A stretch of 5,160 bases of DNA from Haloferacaceae archaeon (GCA_018609965.1 JAHENP010000246.1:1-5160); one strand, 5' to 3'; shown: positions 1 to 5,038, counted from the first letter of the stretch. A program made the numbers and translations. The notes: generated from the letters alone by a model not told the origin.

Positions 1-1634
1 ATGTCACCCGCCTTCGGCGTTCCCTCGACCTCGTGGCTGGAGCGTGTTGGTGCCGTCGTCCGCTCGAAGTCACTCCCGAACACGACGGGCGCCGTCTGGA
101 CTTTCGTCCCAAGCAGTCTGAACCCACCGTCCCGGAGTTTTCTCGGCCGATCACCGAACGACCGGTCTCGGACCAACTCCTGAGCGATCTTGGTCCGGGC
201 CCGCTCGAACCGACGCGGACGGTACGTGTCCGTCTGGAGATGCTGGAAGAACACCCGGTCGGGGTTGCCAGAGACGAGCAACGCCGTCGTGATACCGACG
301 TGGTCGTACACCGACTCGTCGTCTCTGTCGCCGAGTCCCAGCATCGATGCGTAGTCGGTACCGTCGTCGCTTCGATCCGTGTTGCCGTCGGTCTGACCCG
401 TTTCGTCTCCGGCCGCACTCGTGTCGTCTGTCTCGATCCGTCGCTCGGCGAACAGGTCGTCGACAGCGTCCTCGAACGCACCACCACCGTCGGCCGTCCG
501 AAGATTGCCGAACACCTCCTTGACGAACGTCACGACCGTTTCCGGGTCCAGTTCCGCAGGCAGGCCACGAAGGTACGGCAGCACGTACAGCCGCCGTCCT
601 TCTCCCAGCCGAGTAAAAAACGACTCGAAGATACCGTCGGCGGTCGCCAGTGTCGTCGCGGTCGACAGCGACACGGGTCGTGCTCGCCACGCCGTCGTGC
701 CGTCTTTCGGCACTCCCGGGAAATGTTCACGTTGTTGCTTCGTGTACATTCCCAGCAGTCCGCCAGAGGCACCGGTGACGCGGCCTGTCTCGCCGGTAAC
801 GTACCCCGTCCCCTCGCCGGCGGAGTCGACGTTCATCGACTCCAGTCGGTCGCGCTTCTGTTCGGCCATCACCTCGTTCAACACCGGGAAGTAGCCGGGG
901 GAGCGGTAGCCGTCTGACGACGGTGTCTCGATCTGGACGGTGACGAACAGTTCGTGGTCGGTCTCCTCGTCGTCCGGGTCCAGCGGGCTCGCTGCCCTGG
1001 TTGCGACTTCCCGGAGGTGGTCCTCGTCGTTCCCGAGTTCGCGCAACCCCTCCAACACCCCTGTGTCGCCGTCGTACTCTGCGAGCACGTCGTCGGCCGC
1101 CTCCGAGTGTGCCCACCGCGTGAACCGGTCGACGACATTTGCGGTCCCCCAGGCGTCGTCACGCTCGCCCGCGAGATGGTGTTCGCTCGCGGACTTGTGT
1201 GTCGTCAGCGAGTAGTCGGTCATCGAACTGGTCTTGTTCGTCGGATAGGCGTGGCCGAGTTCGTACCGCTGACTCCGCCCAACCGTCCGGAACTCGACGG
1301 CCTGCCGTTCTTCGATCCCGTCACCGTCCGCCAACTGCGGCGTCTCGCCGGTCAGGTCGACGTTGACGACGAGCGCGTTGTCGGGTTCGTCATAGAGCTC
1401 TCTCTTGGCGTCCGGCGTCATGAGACTGAGATGCTCCGGATTGAGGTCGAAGCCGATCTCGCCGCCGGTGACCGTCTGGTACCAGTCCAGCGTCGCGTAC
1501 TGCACCGCGAGATCGTACAGTGAGGCCACACGCCGGCTCGGGAGTCGTTCCAACGCCTCTGCTGCAACCTCTGTTGGCGACCGCTCGGTGTCGCTCTCGT
1601 CCTGCCGGTCCCTGTCTGGGCGCTCACTCGACAC
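1..1634 (-). CDS. cas8b: Cas8b (haloarchaeal Csh1-type) large subunit of type I-B Cascade, C-terminus off window
   Basis: The reverse strand is open from a GTG at 1632-1634 to the window edge, giving 544 codons with no stop; family members are roughly 700 residues, so the C-terminal quarter is missing. Cas8b is the large subunit of type I-B Cascade and in the family recognises the PAM and helps Cas3 recruitment. Recognisable stretches are the N-terminal helix with SRRVASLYDLAVQYA, the block GRRLYVLPYLRGLPAELDP around residues 340-360, and a low-complexity Asp/Thr/Gly linker around residues 390-425. The GTG start is chosen because a GGAGG lies 6 nt upstream (1641-1645) and it overlaps the cas6 stop by 11 nt, the normal coupling in this operon. 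A segment beginning near residue 277 (GYVTGETGRVTG, then LLGMYTKQQ) sits where many Csh1 proteins carry a CxxC knuckle, but here it has no cysteines. Identification rests on family resemblance plus position directly after cas6. Confidence 0.92.
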   Translation of the reverse strand, partial: MSSERPDRDRQDESDTERSPTEVAAEALERLPSRRVASLYDLAVQYATLDWYQTVTGGEIGFDLNPEHLSLMTPDAKRELYDEPDNALVVNVDLTGETPQLADGDGIEERQAVEFRTVGRSQRYELGHAYPTNKTSSMTDYSLTTHKSASEHHLAGERDDAWGTANVVDRFTRWAHSEAADDVLAEYDGDTGVLEGLRELGNDEDHLREVATRAASPLDPDDEETDHELFVTVQIETPSSDGYRSPGYFPVLNEVMAEQKRDRLESMNVDSAGEGTGYVTGETGRVTGASGGLLGMYTKQQREHFPGVPKDGTTAWRARPVSLSTATTLATADGIFESFFTRLGEGRRLYVLPYLRGLPAELDPETVVTFVKEVFGNLRTADGGGAFEDAVDDLFAERRIETDDTSAAGDETGQTDGNTDRSDDGTDYASMLGLGDRDDESVYDHVGITTALLVSGNPDRVFFQHLQTDTYRPRRFERARTKIAQELVRDRSFGDRPRKLRDGGFRLLGTKVQTAPVVFGSDFERTTAPTRSSHEVEGTPKAGD

Positions 1635-2475
1635 GCTGGGCCTCCGTGGACTCCTCGCTCGTCGCTCGCGACGTGGCGGGTTCTGTCTCGTCTTCGTCGG
1701 GTTTCGGGAGGTTCAGCAGTCCCAACCCGAGACTGTTCCGTTCGCCGACCCCGCAGTCCAGCGCCAGGTTCAGGTGGCGTCGGTGGTGGTCGTCCCGCAC
1801 CGTGTACTCGAAGCGCCACTTGCTCAGGACGTACGTCAGTCGTTTGCGGTCGGTCACGCCGACGGGGACCGCGAACGTCTTCAGCAGGTCGTAGCCGTCG
1901 AACAGGTCCCCCGACCGGTCGCTCGGCCCCGGGAGGTGGTCCGGCGCGTACAGGCCGTGTTTTCGGTCGAGGTTGTTCTCGATCTGGGTGCGGAACGGCT
2001 CCATCGTGTGTTCCGGCCGCCAGTAGACGGCGGTGTCACCGTCTTCCCCCTGCGGGTGGTCGATCCCGTAGTCGGGACACCGCTCTGGCGGGATGCGGAC
2101 GAGCACGCCCGTCCCGGTCTCCAGCGTCCCCTCGCTGCCGGGTTCGCCCACATCCGTCGACAACGGCGCGAGTCGGTCGACGTACAACGGCATCTCGCCG
2201 ACGTTCAGCTCCCGGTCGCGCTGGAGGTCGTCGGCGACGTACGCCAACAGCTCCTCGTCCGGCGAGGCGACCAGCAGGTGCCGGCTGTCACCCGCCGCGG
2301 CGTCCTCCGGCGGGAACGGGTTCGAGAAGACGAACCCCGGCGGCTCACCGTTGTCGTGGCGGTCGTCGTACGGCGTGTCGCGCAACGCCTGCCAGATCCG
2401 CCCGGCCAGTTTTCGATGCCAGTCGTTCTGGTAGGCGTACGCCGCCCGCGCCGACAGTTCGACTAACAGGCGCAT
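1624..2475 (-). CDS. cas6: Cas6 CRISPR repeat endoribonuclease
   Basis: Cas6 cleaves CRISPR precursor RNA inside each repeat and leaves an 8-nt 5' handle on the crRNA (here GTTGAAGC). The 283-residue product has the expected two-part layout. Near the N-terminus, RHDNGEPPGFVFSNPFPP includes His40, at the place of the catalytic His of haloarchaeal Cas6. The C-terminal RAMP glycine-rich loop is CGVGERNSLGLGLLNL at residues 241-256 (Gly242, 244, 250, 252). It ends in an acidic tail typical of halophiles. The ATG at 2473-2475 follows GGAGG (2479-2483) by 3 nt and lies about 50 bp below a TATA-like box, so the gene appears to head its own transcript. It overlaps cas8b downstream. Upstream, 118 bp away, is a mini-CRISPR RNA that Cas6 should also process. 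Confidence 0.95.
   Translation of the reverse strand: MRLLVELSARAAYAYQNDWHRKLAGRIWQALRDTPYDDRHDNGEPPGFVFSNPFPPEDAAAGDSRHLLVASPDEELLAYVADDLQRDRELNVGEMPLYVDRLAPLSTDVGEPGSEGTLETGTGVLVRIPPERCPDYGIDHPQGEDGDTAVYWRPEHTMEPFRTQIENNLDRKHGLYAPDHLPGPSDRSGDLFDGYDLLKTFAVPVGVTDRKRLTYVLSKWRFEYTVRDDHHRRHLNLALDCGVGERNSLGLGLLNLPKPDEDETEPATSRATSEESTEAQRVE
1641..1645 (-). promoter_or_regulatory. Shine-Dalgarno GGAGG of cas8b
   Basis: GGAGG on the minus strand lies 6 nt before the GTG at 1634, inside the 3' end of cas6. It fixes the non-ATG start of cas8b and implies translational coupling with cas6. Confidence 0.8.
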
Positions 2476-2504
2476 CTGCCTCCGTCATGGCTGTCTCTCG
2501 TCAC

Positions 2505-2545
2505 GACGCTAGGTTGCGAGGGTTCGGGATAAAAGTGTGTGGTAC
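2505..2545 (-). promoter_or_regulatory. Putative promoter of the cas6-cas8b operon
   Basis: On the minus strand CTTTTATC at 2528-2535 is the only AT-rich box in a GC-rich 118-bp gap, about 52 bp before the cas6 ATG. A start about 26 nt downstream (near 2505) would give a leader of about 30 nt that carries the GGAGG. I see no sequence resembling the pseudo-spacer at 2625-2658 around this box, so the mini-CRISPR RNA is not obviously aimed here. Confidence 0.55.
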
Positions 2546-2578
2546 CCGTACTGGAAGTGAAACGCCGGTGGCAGCCGA

Positions 2579-2599
2579 CGCCTCTCCCGGCCGGGGGCG
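2579..2599 (-). terminator. GC-rich inverted repeat directly after the mini-CRISPR
   Basis: The self-complementary CCCGGCCGGG (2587-2596) is enclosed by CGCC/GGCG-type ends at 2579-2599. It follows the second pseudo-repeat in the transcript sense and overlaps its decayed 3' end. It could define or protect the 3' end of the small RNA. There is no strong T-run after it, so a terminator role is only a guess. Confidence 0.35.
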
Positions 2600-2686
2600 A
2601 CCCCACAACGGGTTCGTCTGGAACTACTGGTAGCTCGGTCCGTAGCTGGGTACAGCATGCTTCAACCCACAGTGGTTCGGCTGAAC
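2594..2686 (-). ncRNA. CreA/CreR-like CRISPR-derived guide RNA (mini-array psiR1-psiS-psiR2)
   Basis: Three parts are visible in transcript sense. PsiR1 at 2686-2659 (28 nt) is a shortened copy of the array repeat: it begins GTTCAGCCGAACC, ends GTGGGTTGAAGC, and keeps the full 8-nt handle GTTGAAGC and an AACC/GGTT stem with a 6-nt loop. PsiS at 2658-2625 is 34 nt, within the 33-37 nt spacer range of the real array. PsiR2 at 2624-2594 matches the array repeat in its first 25 nt except for one base (GACG for GATG), then decays so that the handle is lost. It starts 9 nt after the stop of the winged-helix gene; a TTTTGA at 2718-2723 inside that gene could be its own TATA box. The same plan (two degenerate repeats around one spacer beside cas6, with a partial match to a nearby promoter) defines CreA antitoxin RNAs and CreR regulators of haloarchaeal type I-B loci. 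PsiS matches 3039-3060 with a TTC motif beside it, so Cas6 processing and Cascade loading are expected, with binding but not cleavage because of the partial pairing. Confidence 0.85.
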
Positions 2687-2695
2687 TACCCAGCA

Positions 2696-3001
2696 TCAGT
2701 CGCTAGTCTGGCCCGCTTCAAAACCCCCTCGGAGGGAGTCGCGACCCTGCTCGGTGACTCGGTAGTGAGCGCTGTCTGGATTTCTTGGAGTGCGACGTCG
2801 TCGGGAACGACGGCGACACAGCAACTTTGGACGCATCTCTCGCCGTTCCACGTAGTTCATTTCCTCCAGTTCGCTGAGCACCGTCTCGGCCTCCTGGCCA
2901 CCAGCGTAATGATTCTCCACCGAGTACTGCGGAACGTAACTGTGAGTGTTGCTCGCGATGCTGTACAGCCTCCCGAGGAGTTCTCTCTGGTTCTCCTCCA
3001 T
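2696..3001 (-). CDS. Small winged-helix-like protein, predicted target of CRISPR-guided repression (CreT position)
   Basis: 101 residues. Residues 4-20 (NQRELLGRLYSIASNTH) and 36-50 (QEAETVLSELEEMNY) look like helices of a winged helix. A Lys/Arg-rich stretch (residues 59-73, with CRRRSRRRR) would be an extended wing, and HYRVTEQGRDSLRGG (79-93) is the usual last strand and helix of MarR/PadR-like archaeal regulators. This suggests a DNA- or nucleic-acid-binding protein; no further family is recognised. Start choice: the ATG lies 23-27 nt below TTTTTATTA (3024-3032) and has no Shine-Dalgarno, the typical leaderless haloarchaeal arrangement. Codon use is less GC-biased than in cas6, and rare AGA/AGG arginines occur early (codons 6 and 11). 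Its promoter overlaps a site matched by the pseudo-spacer of the mini-CRISPR just downstream, which is where the toxin gene creT sits in CreTA modules. It may therefore be a protein toxin or a cas regulator. An acidic alternative frame over 2696-2825 exists, but the wing motif favours this one. Confidence 0.7.
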   Translation of the reverse strand: MEENQRELLGRLYSIASNTHSYVPQYSVENHYAGGQEAETVLSELEEMNYVERREMRPKLLCRRRSRRRRTPRNPDSAHYRVTEQGRDSLRGGFEAGQTSD

Positions 3002-3023
3002 AGAGGGGACGACAGTCTCTGTC

Positions 3024-3032
3024 TAATAAAAA
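3024..3032 (-). promoter_or_regulatory. TATA box of the winged-helix gene (leaderless)
   Basis: TTTTTATTA on the minus strand is centred about 27 bp before the ATG at 3001, so transcription should begin at or next to the start codon. The preceding ACCAACAGA would be the BRE region. Both fall within or next to the predicted guide-RNA target. Confidence 0.8.
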
Positions 3033-3063
3033 TCTGTTGGTCAGTAGGTAGGTATAGCATGAA
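3027..3063 (-). promoter_or_regulatory. Predicted Cascade/guide-RNA target site with TTC PAM over the winged-helix promoter
   Basis: Read on the minus strand, TTC (3063-3061) is followed by ATGCTATACC and TACCTACTGACC. Compared with the pseudo-spacer (ATGCTGTACC, then CAGCTACGGACC), positions 1-5, 7-10, 12, 14-17 and 19-22 match and positions 6, 11, 13 and 18 differ. That is 9 of the first 10 and 18 of the first 22, falling to 4 of the last 12. Positions 6 and 18 are flipped-out positions in type I crRNA pairing. TTC is a known PAM of haloarchaeal I-B systems. A full 34-bp footprint (3060-3027) would cover the BRE and most of the TATA box, so bound Cascade should block TBP/TFB. Confidence 0.85.
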
Positions 3064-3169
3064 GTTTTAGTTCCCCGCCGAACAACACCGCCCTGAACCA
3101 ACAGTGATCAGTCCGAAGCCACCCAATCACTCCTATCGGGTGCGCCACCAGCAGCGGCGCGTCCAATTC

Positions 3170-3183
3170 ACTGACGTGTCAGT
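3170..3183. promoter_or_regulatory. Operator-like palindrome ACTGAC-GT-GTCAGT
   Basis: Perfect 6-bp inverted arms separated by GT lie immediately upstream of the AT-rich box at 3186-3194. The position fits a dimeric regulator controlling the small plus-strand gene. The winged-helix protein encoded divergently is a natural but untested candidate. Confidence 0.5.
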
Positions 3184-3185
3184 TG

Positions 3186-3194
3186 AAATAATAA
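3186..3194 (+). promoter_or_regulatory. TATA-like box of the 47-aa membrane protein gene
   Basis: AAATAATAA is the only AT-rich box between the divergent genes on the plus strand. A start about 26 nt downstream falls near 3216-3220, exactly where the 5' hairpin at 3216-3235 begins, leaving a leader of about 25 nt. Confidence 0.55.
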
Positions 3195-3215
3195 GTGCGG
3201 CAAGGGTCGTCGCCT

Positions 3216-3235
3216 GCCGGTGTCCCACCACCGGC
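3216..3235 (+). promoter_or_regulatory. 5'-leader hairpin before the small membrane protein
   Basis: GCCGGTG (3216-3222) and CACCGGC (3229-3235) form a perfect 7-bp GC-rich stem with a 6-nt loop, ending 8 nt before the ATG at 3244. It could limit translation or stabilise the RNA. No Shine-Dalgarno is visible between the hairpin and the start. Confidence 0.5.
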
Positions 3236-3243
3236 TTGGTACG

Positions 3244-3387
3244 ATGATCGGTGATATACTCGTCATCGCGGCGATTGTCACCGGAGCAGCCATCACCTTG
3301 CTCCGGCTGACACCCGACAGATGGAACTCCCTCGAAATTAAACTCTGGGGCATCCGGCTGCGGGCCAGCGACTCCGACGACGAGTGA
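3244..3387 (+). CDS. Small single-TM protein of unknown function (47 aa)
   Basis: The frame encodes 47 residues. MIGDILVIAAIVTGAAITLL gives one N-terminal hydrophobic helix (about residues 5-20). A short basic and aromatic segment follows (RLTPDRWNSLEIKLWGIRLR), then an acidic tail ASDSDDE typical of haloarchaea. It is probably membrane-anchored with the C-terminus in the cytoplasm. It is the only plus-strand gene that I support. It has its own TATA-like box, an operator-like palindrome and a leader hairpin, and its 3' end converges on the TnpB-like gene 45 bp away. The family is not recognised. The coherent hydrophobic-then-acidic composition and the upstream signals argue that it is real, but short frames carry inherent doubt. 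Confidence 0.6.
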   Translation: MIGDILVIAAIVTGAAITLLRLTPDRWNSLEIKLWGIRLRASDSDDE

Positions 3388-3432
3388 TCGTCGTCGCGCA
3401 CTGTCCCAGTCTCGGGTCTCTCGCTCCCGACC

Positions 3433-4026
3433 CTACCGATCACCCCGTCGCGCGAGACTCACCGCGCTGCTCAGATCGCGCCGCACCCGACTCACCGGAC
3501 AGTCGTCGTTGCGACACACCAACACGCCGTCGTCGTGGATCGCACCCCACGCGCCGCAGTCGTGACACTGCCGGCTCGTCGAGCCGGGGTCGACACGCAC
3601 CACGGGCACGCTGGCCTCGCGAGCCTTCTCGACGACCGCCTGCCGCAATGCCGCGGGGAGCCACGCCGCCAGATCGCTCTCACTCCGCCGCGGCCACAGC
3701 GACCCCGGGCGGAGATGTCGATCCGCGAGGACGAGCCGCGGCGCGTCGAACCGCTGGGCGTGTTGGACCGTCCGCGCCGCGGCGCTGTACACCTGCGGTC
3801 GAATCTGGTGGTACATCGCGACGAACAGCTCCGTCTCGCCGCGCGTGGTGTCGAAGTTGGCAGCCTGCAACGCCTGTGTCGCCTCGGCGAGAATCTCCCG
3901 GCGTTCGTGGAGATGTGCGCCGTCGATCACCAACTGCGTGCCGGCACCACCCCGCGGCGGCGCGGCGGCGATCAGCGTCTCGACGCCGACGCTGACGCCG
4001 ATTGGTGTCTCGGAGGCGTCGCTCAT
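3433..4026 (-). CDS. TnpB/IS200-IS605 OrfB-like protein, RuvC plus zinc-ribbon half only, predicted nuclease-dead
   Basis: The 197-residue product resembles the C-terminal half of TnpB transposon nucleases. The RuvC-I strand reads PIGVSVGVETLIAAA (residues 8-22), with Ser12 where TnpB has the catalytic Asp of GIDxG. The RuvC-II strand reads RLVLADRHLRPG (97-108), with Ala101 where the catalytic Glu is expected. The bridging segment ALRQAVVEKAREASVPVVRV leads to DPGSTSRQCHDCG (146-158). The zinc ribbon has Cys154, Cys157, Cys171 and Cys176, and RuvC-III RRDLSSAVSLARR keeps Asp184. So two of three catalytic acids are gone while the metal-binding cysteines remain. The N-terminal recognition/WED part of a roughly 400-residue TnpB is absent, and the frame above the ATG, open to 4216, shows nothing like it and has no alternative start. 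GGAGG (4034-4038), 7 nt before the ATG, and a clean frame suggest an expressed, domesticated protein rather than a random relic. It lies between the CRISPR array and the cas genes. Confidence 0.82.
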   Translation of the reverse strand: MSDASETPIGVSVGVETLIAAAPPRGGAGTQLVIDGAHLHERREILAEATQALQAANFDTTRGETELFVAMYHQIRPQVYSAAARTVQHAQRFDAPRLVLADRHLRPGSLWPRRSESDLAAWLPAALRQAVVEKAREASVPVVRVDPGSTSRQCHDCGAWGAIHDDGVLVCRNDDCPVSRVRRDLSSAVSLARRGDR

Positions 4027-4033
4027 CGGCAGG

Positions 4034-4038
4034 CCTCC
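4034..4038 (-). promoter_or_regulatory. Shine-Dalgarno GGAGG of the TnpB-like gene
   Basis: A perfect GGAGG lies 7 nt before the ATG at 4026. It fixes the start of the short protein and shows that the truncated form has its own initiation site. The transcript therefore has a leader. Candidate AT-rich boxes at 4089-4096 and 4222-4231 are both weak. Confidence 0.7.
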
Positions 4039-4118
4039 GTGGAGATCGCGAGTCGTTCGGCTGTCGGTACCGCGAGCGTGGCGGAACGTTGAATACCGCC
4101 GGCTGGTTGGTCGAGCAT

Positions 4119-4193
4119 GCTTCGTTGGTTGCGAAGCGCGGTCGGGCGTGTCACTGCACGCCCGGCCATTTTCTGGCCGCGTCCCGCGCTTCG
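4119..4193. other. Strongly structured element: 10-bp outer stem enclosing two hairpins
   Basis: CGAAGCGCGG (4132-4141) is perfectly complementary to CCGCGCTTCG (4184-4193). Inside, CGGGCGTG (4143-4150) pairs with CACGCCCG (4157-4164) around a 6-nt loop, and CGGCCA (4163-4168) pairs with TGGCCG (4174-4179), sharing two bases with the first hairpin. A competing hairpin GCTTCG/CGAAGC (4119-4124 with 4132-4137) could disrupt the outer stem. Possible roles are the terminator region of the CRISPR transcript, a structured 5' leader of the TnpB-like mRNA, or the remnant of a transposon end. It does not fit a tRNA. The strand is undecided. Confidence 0.65.
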
Positions 4194-4212
4194 TGGCGTA
4201 ACTGTTGGTTGC
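4124..4212. repeat. Direct repeat GTTGGTTGC flanking the structured element
   Basis: GTTGGTTGC occurs at 4124-4132 and 4204-4212, 80 bp apart, on either side of the inner hairpins. It might be a duplicated end or a protein site, or chance; only 9 bp are shared. Confidence 0.3.
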
Positions 4213-4289
4213 TAGCTACTTGAATCTTTAGTTGGCGGGGCGGGTTGCGTCTGTGTGGAGATGGATCTGGGTGGTGTGGCTGGTGTCGG

Positions 4290-4987
4290 AGTCTGATCCC
4301 ACAACGGGTTTATCTGGAACTTGTGACTGGCTGGAATCCACACTGATTAGTCTGGATACTTCAACCCCACAACGGGTTCATCTGAAACCAGAATGTCCTC
4401 CCGAAGCCCGGACGCGGCGGCTTCGCTTCAACCCCACAACGGGTTCATCTGGAACCAGTGTCGTAGGTGTCGGCGCGCTTGTCGATTCGCGCTTCAACCC
4501 CACAACGGGTTCATCTGGAACGGCACGACGACGTGTTGCGCGACCTGTGGAACGCTCGCTTCAACCCCACAACGGGTTCATCTGGAACGCTCCGAGTGTC
4601 CGTCCCGCTCCCGGAGCACAACCTCGCTTCAACCCCACAACGGGTTCATCTGGAACGATCATCGAGTCGGAGGATCATCCCCTGGTTCGACCTTCAACCC
4701 CACAACGGGTTCACCTGGAACTGTGGAGGTGTGTGCTCACGTCTGGCACATGAAGCTTCAACCCCACAACGGGTTCATCTGGAACCTTCTGGTGTAGTAT
4801 GGAAGCCCACGAGGCAACCACGCTTCAACCCCACAACGGGTTCATCTGGAACGCTTCACCCATTGAGTCGACACGGATTTCAACAGTGGCTTCAACCCCA
4901 CAACGGGTTCATCTGGAACGATCCCCGGAGACGATGCTGTTGAACCCACTCCCGGCGCTTCAACCCCACAACGGGTTCATCTGGAAC
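4290..4987 (-). CRISPR. CRISPR array, 11 repeats and 10 spacers, haloarchaeal type I-B repeat
   Basis: The repeat read on the minus strand is 31 nt: GTTCCAGATGAACCC followed by GTTGTGGGGTTGAAGC. It has an AACCC/GGGTT stem with a 6-nt loop and an 8-nt handle GTTGAAGC. Repeats lie at 4957-4987, 4889-4919, 4822-4852, 4755-4785, 4691-4721, 4626-4656, 4558-4588, 4491-4521, 4425-4455, 4358-4388 and 4290-4320. Spacers are 33-37 nt (37, 36, 36, 33, 34, 37, 36, 35, 36 and 37 in that order), all different. Repeat variants: 4691-4721 has one internal change (TCACC for TCATC) plus a different first base, 4358-4388 has TGAAAC for TGGAAC and a different first base, and 4290-4320 is decayed in its first 8 bases with one internal change. 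Decay at the low end places the leader at the high end and transcription on the minus strand, the same direction as cas6-cas8b. Confidence 0.98.
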
Positions 4988-5038
4988 CATGCCCTGATCG
5001 GGCACGTACATACCGCTACCTGCCGCCGAGCACTTAGT

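Noticed and set aside
33..917. Long plus-strand open frame of 294 codons
   Set aside because: It is the complement of cas8b in the same codon phase. Its Arg/Val-rich product has no recognisable motif, while the reverse strand gives a coherent acidic Cas8b.
1405..2466. Long plus-strand open frame of 353 codons
   Set aside because: It lies antisense to cas6 and the 5' end of cas8b. The Arg-rich product is a codon-bias shadow in GC-rich DNA.
2594..2686. Explanation of the two pseudo-repeats as a mere relic of an old CRISPR array
   Set aside because: Both the pseudo-spacer length and the first handle are intact, and the pseudo-spacer matches the neighbouring promoter with a PAM-like TTC. Simple decay does not predict these features.
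2696..2825. Alternative acidic reading frame (VAVVPDDVALQEIQTAL) over the 3' part of the winged-helix gene
   Set aside because: It looks halophile-like in composition but has no start codon context, and the frame with HYRVTEQGRDSL continues the winged helix from a well-placed promoter. A natural frameshift is not excluded.
3412..3430. TCGGG/CCCGA inverted repeat between the convergent genes as a bidirectional terminator
   Set aside because: Only 5-bp arms with a 9-nt loop and no T-run on either side; expected by chance in this composition.
3384..4092. Plus-strand frames opposite the TnpB-like gene
   Set aside because: The products are Arg/Pro-rich, and the minus strand has a zinc ribbon and a Shine-Dalgarno that these lack.
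4119..4197. tRNA-like cloverleaf
   Set aside because: The outer stem is too long, there is no T-arm consensus or recognisable anticodon arm, and there is no CCA-type end.
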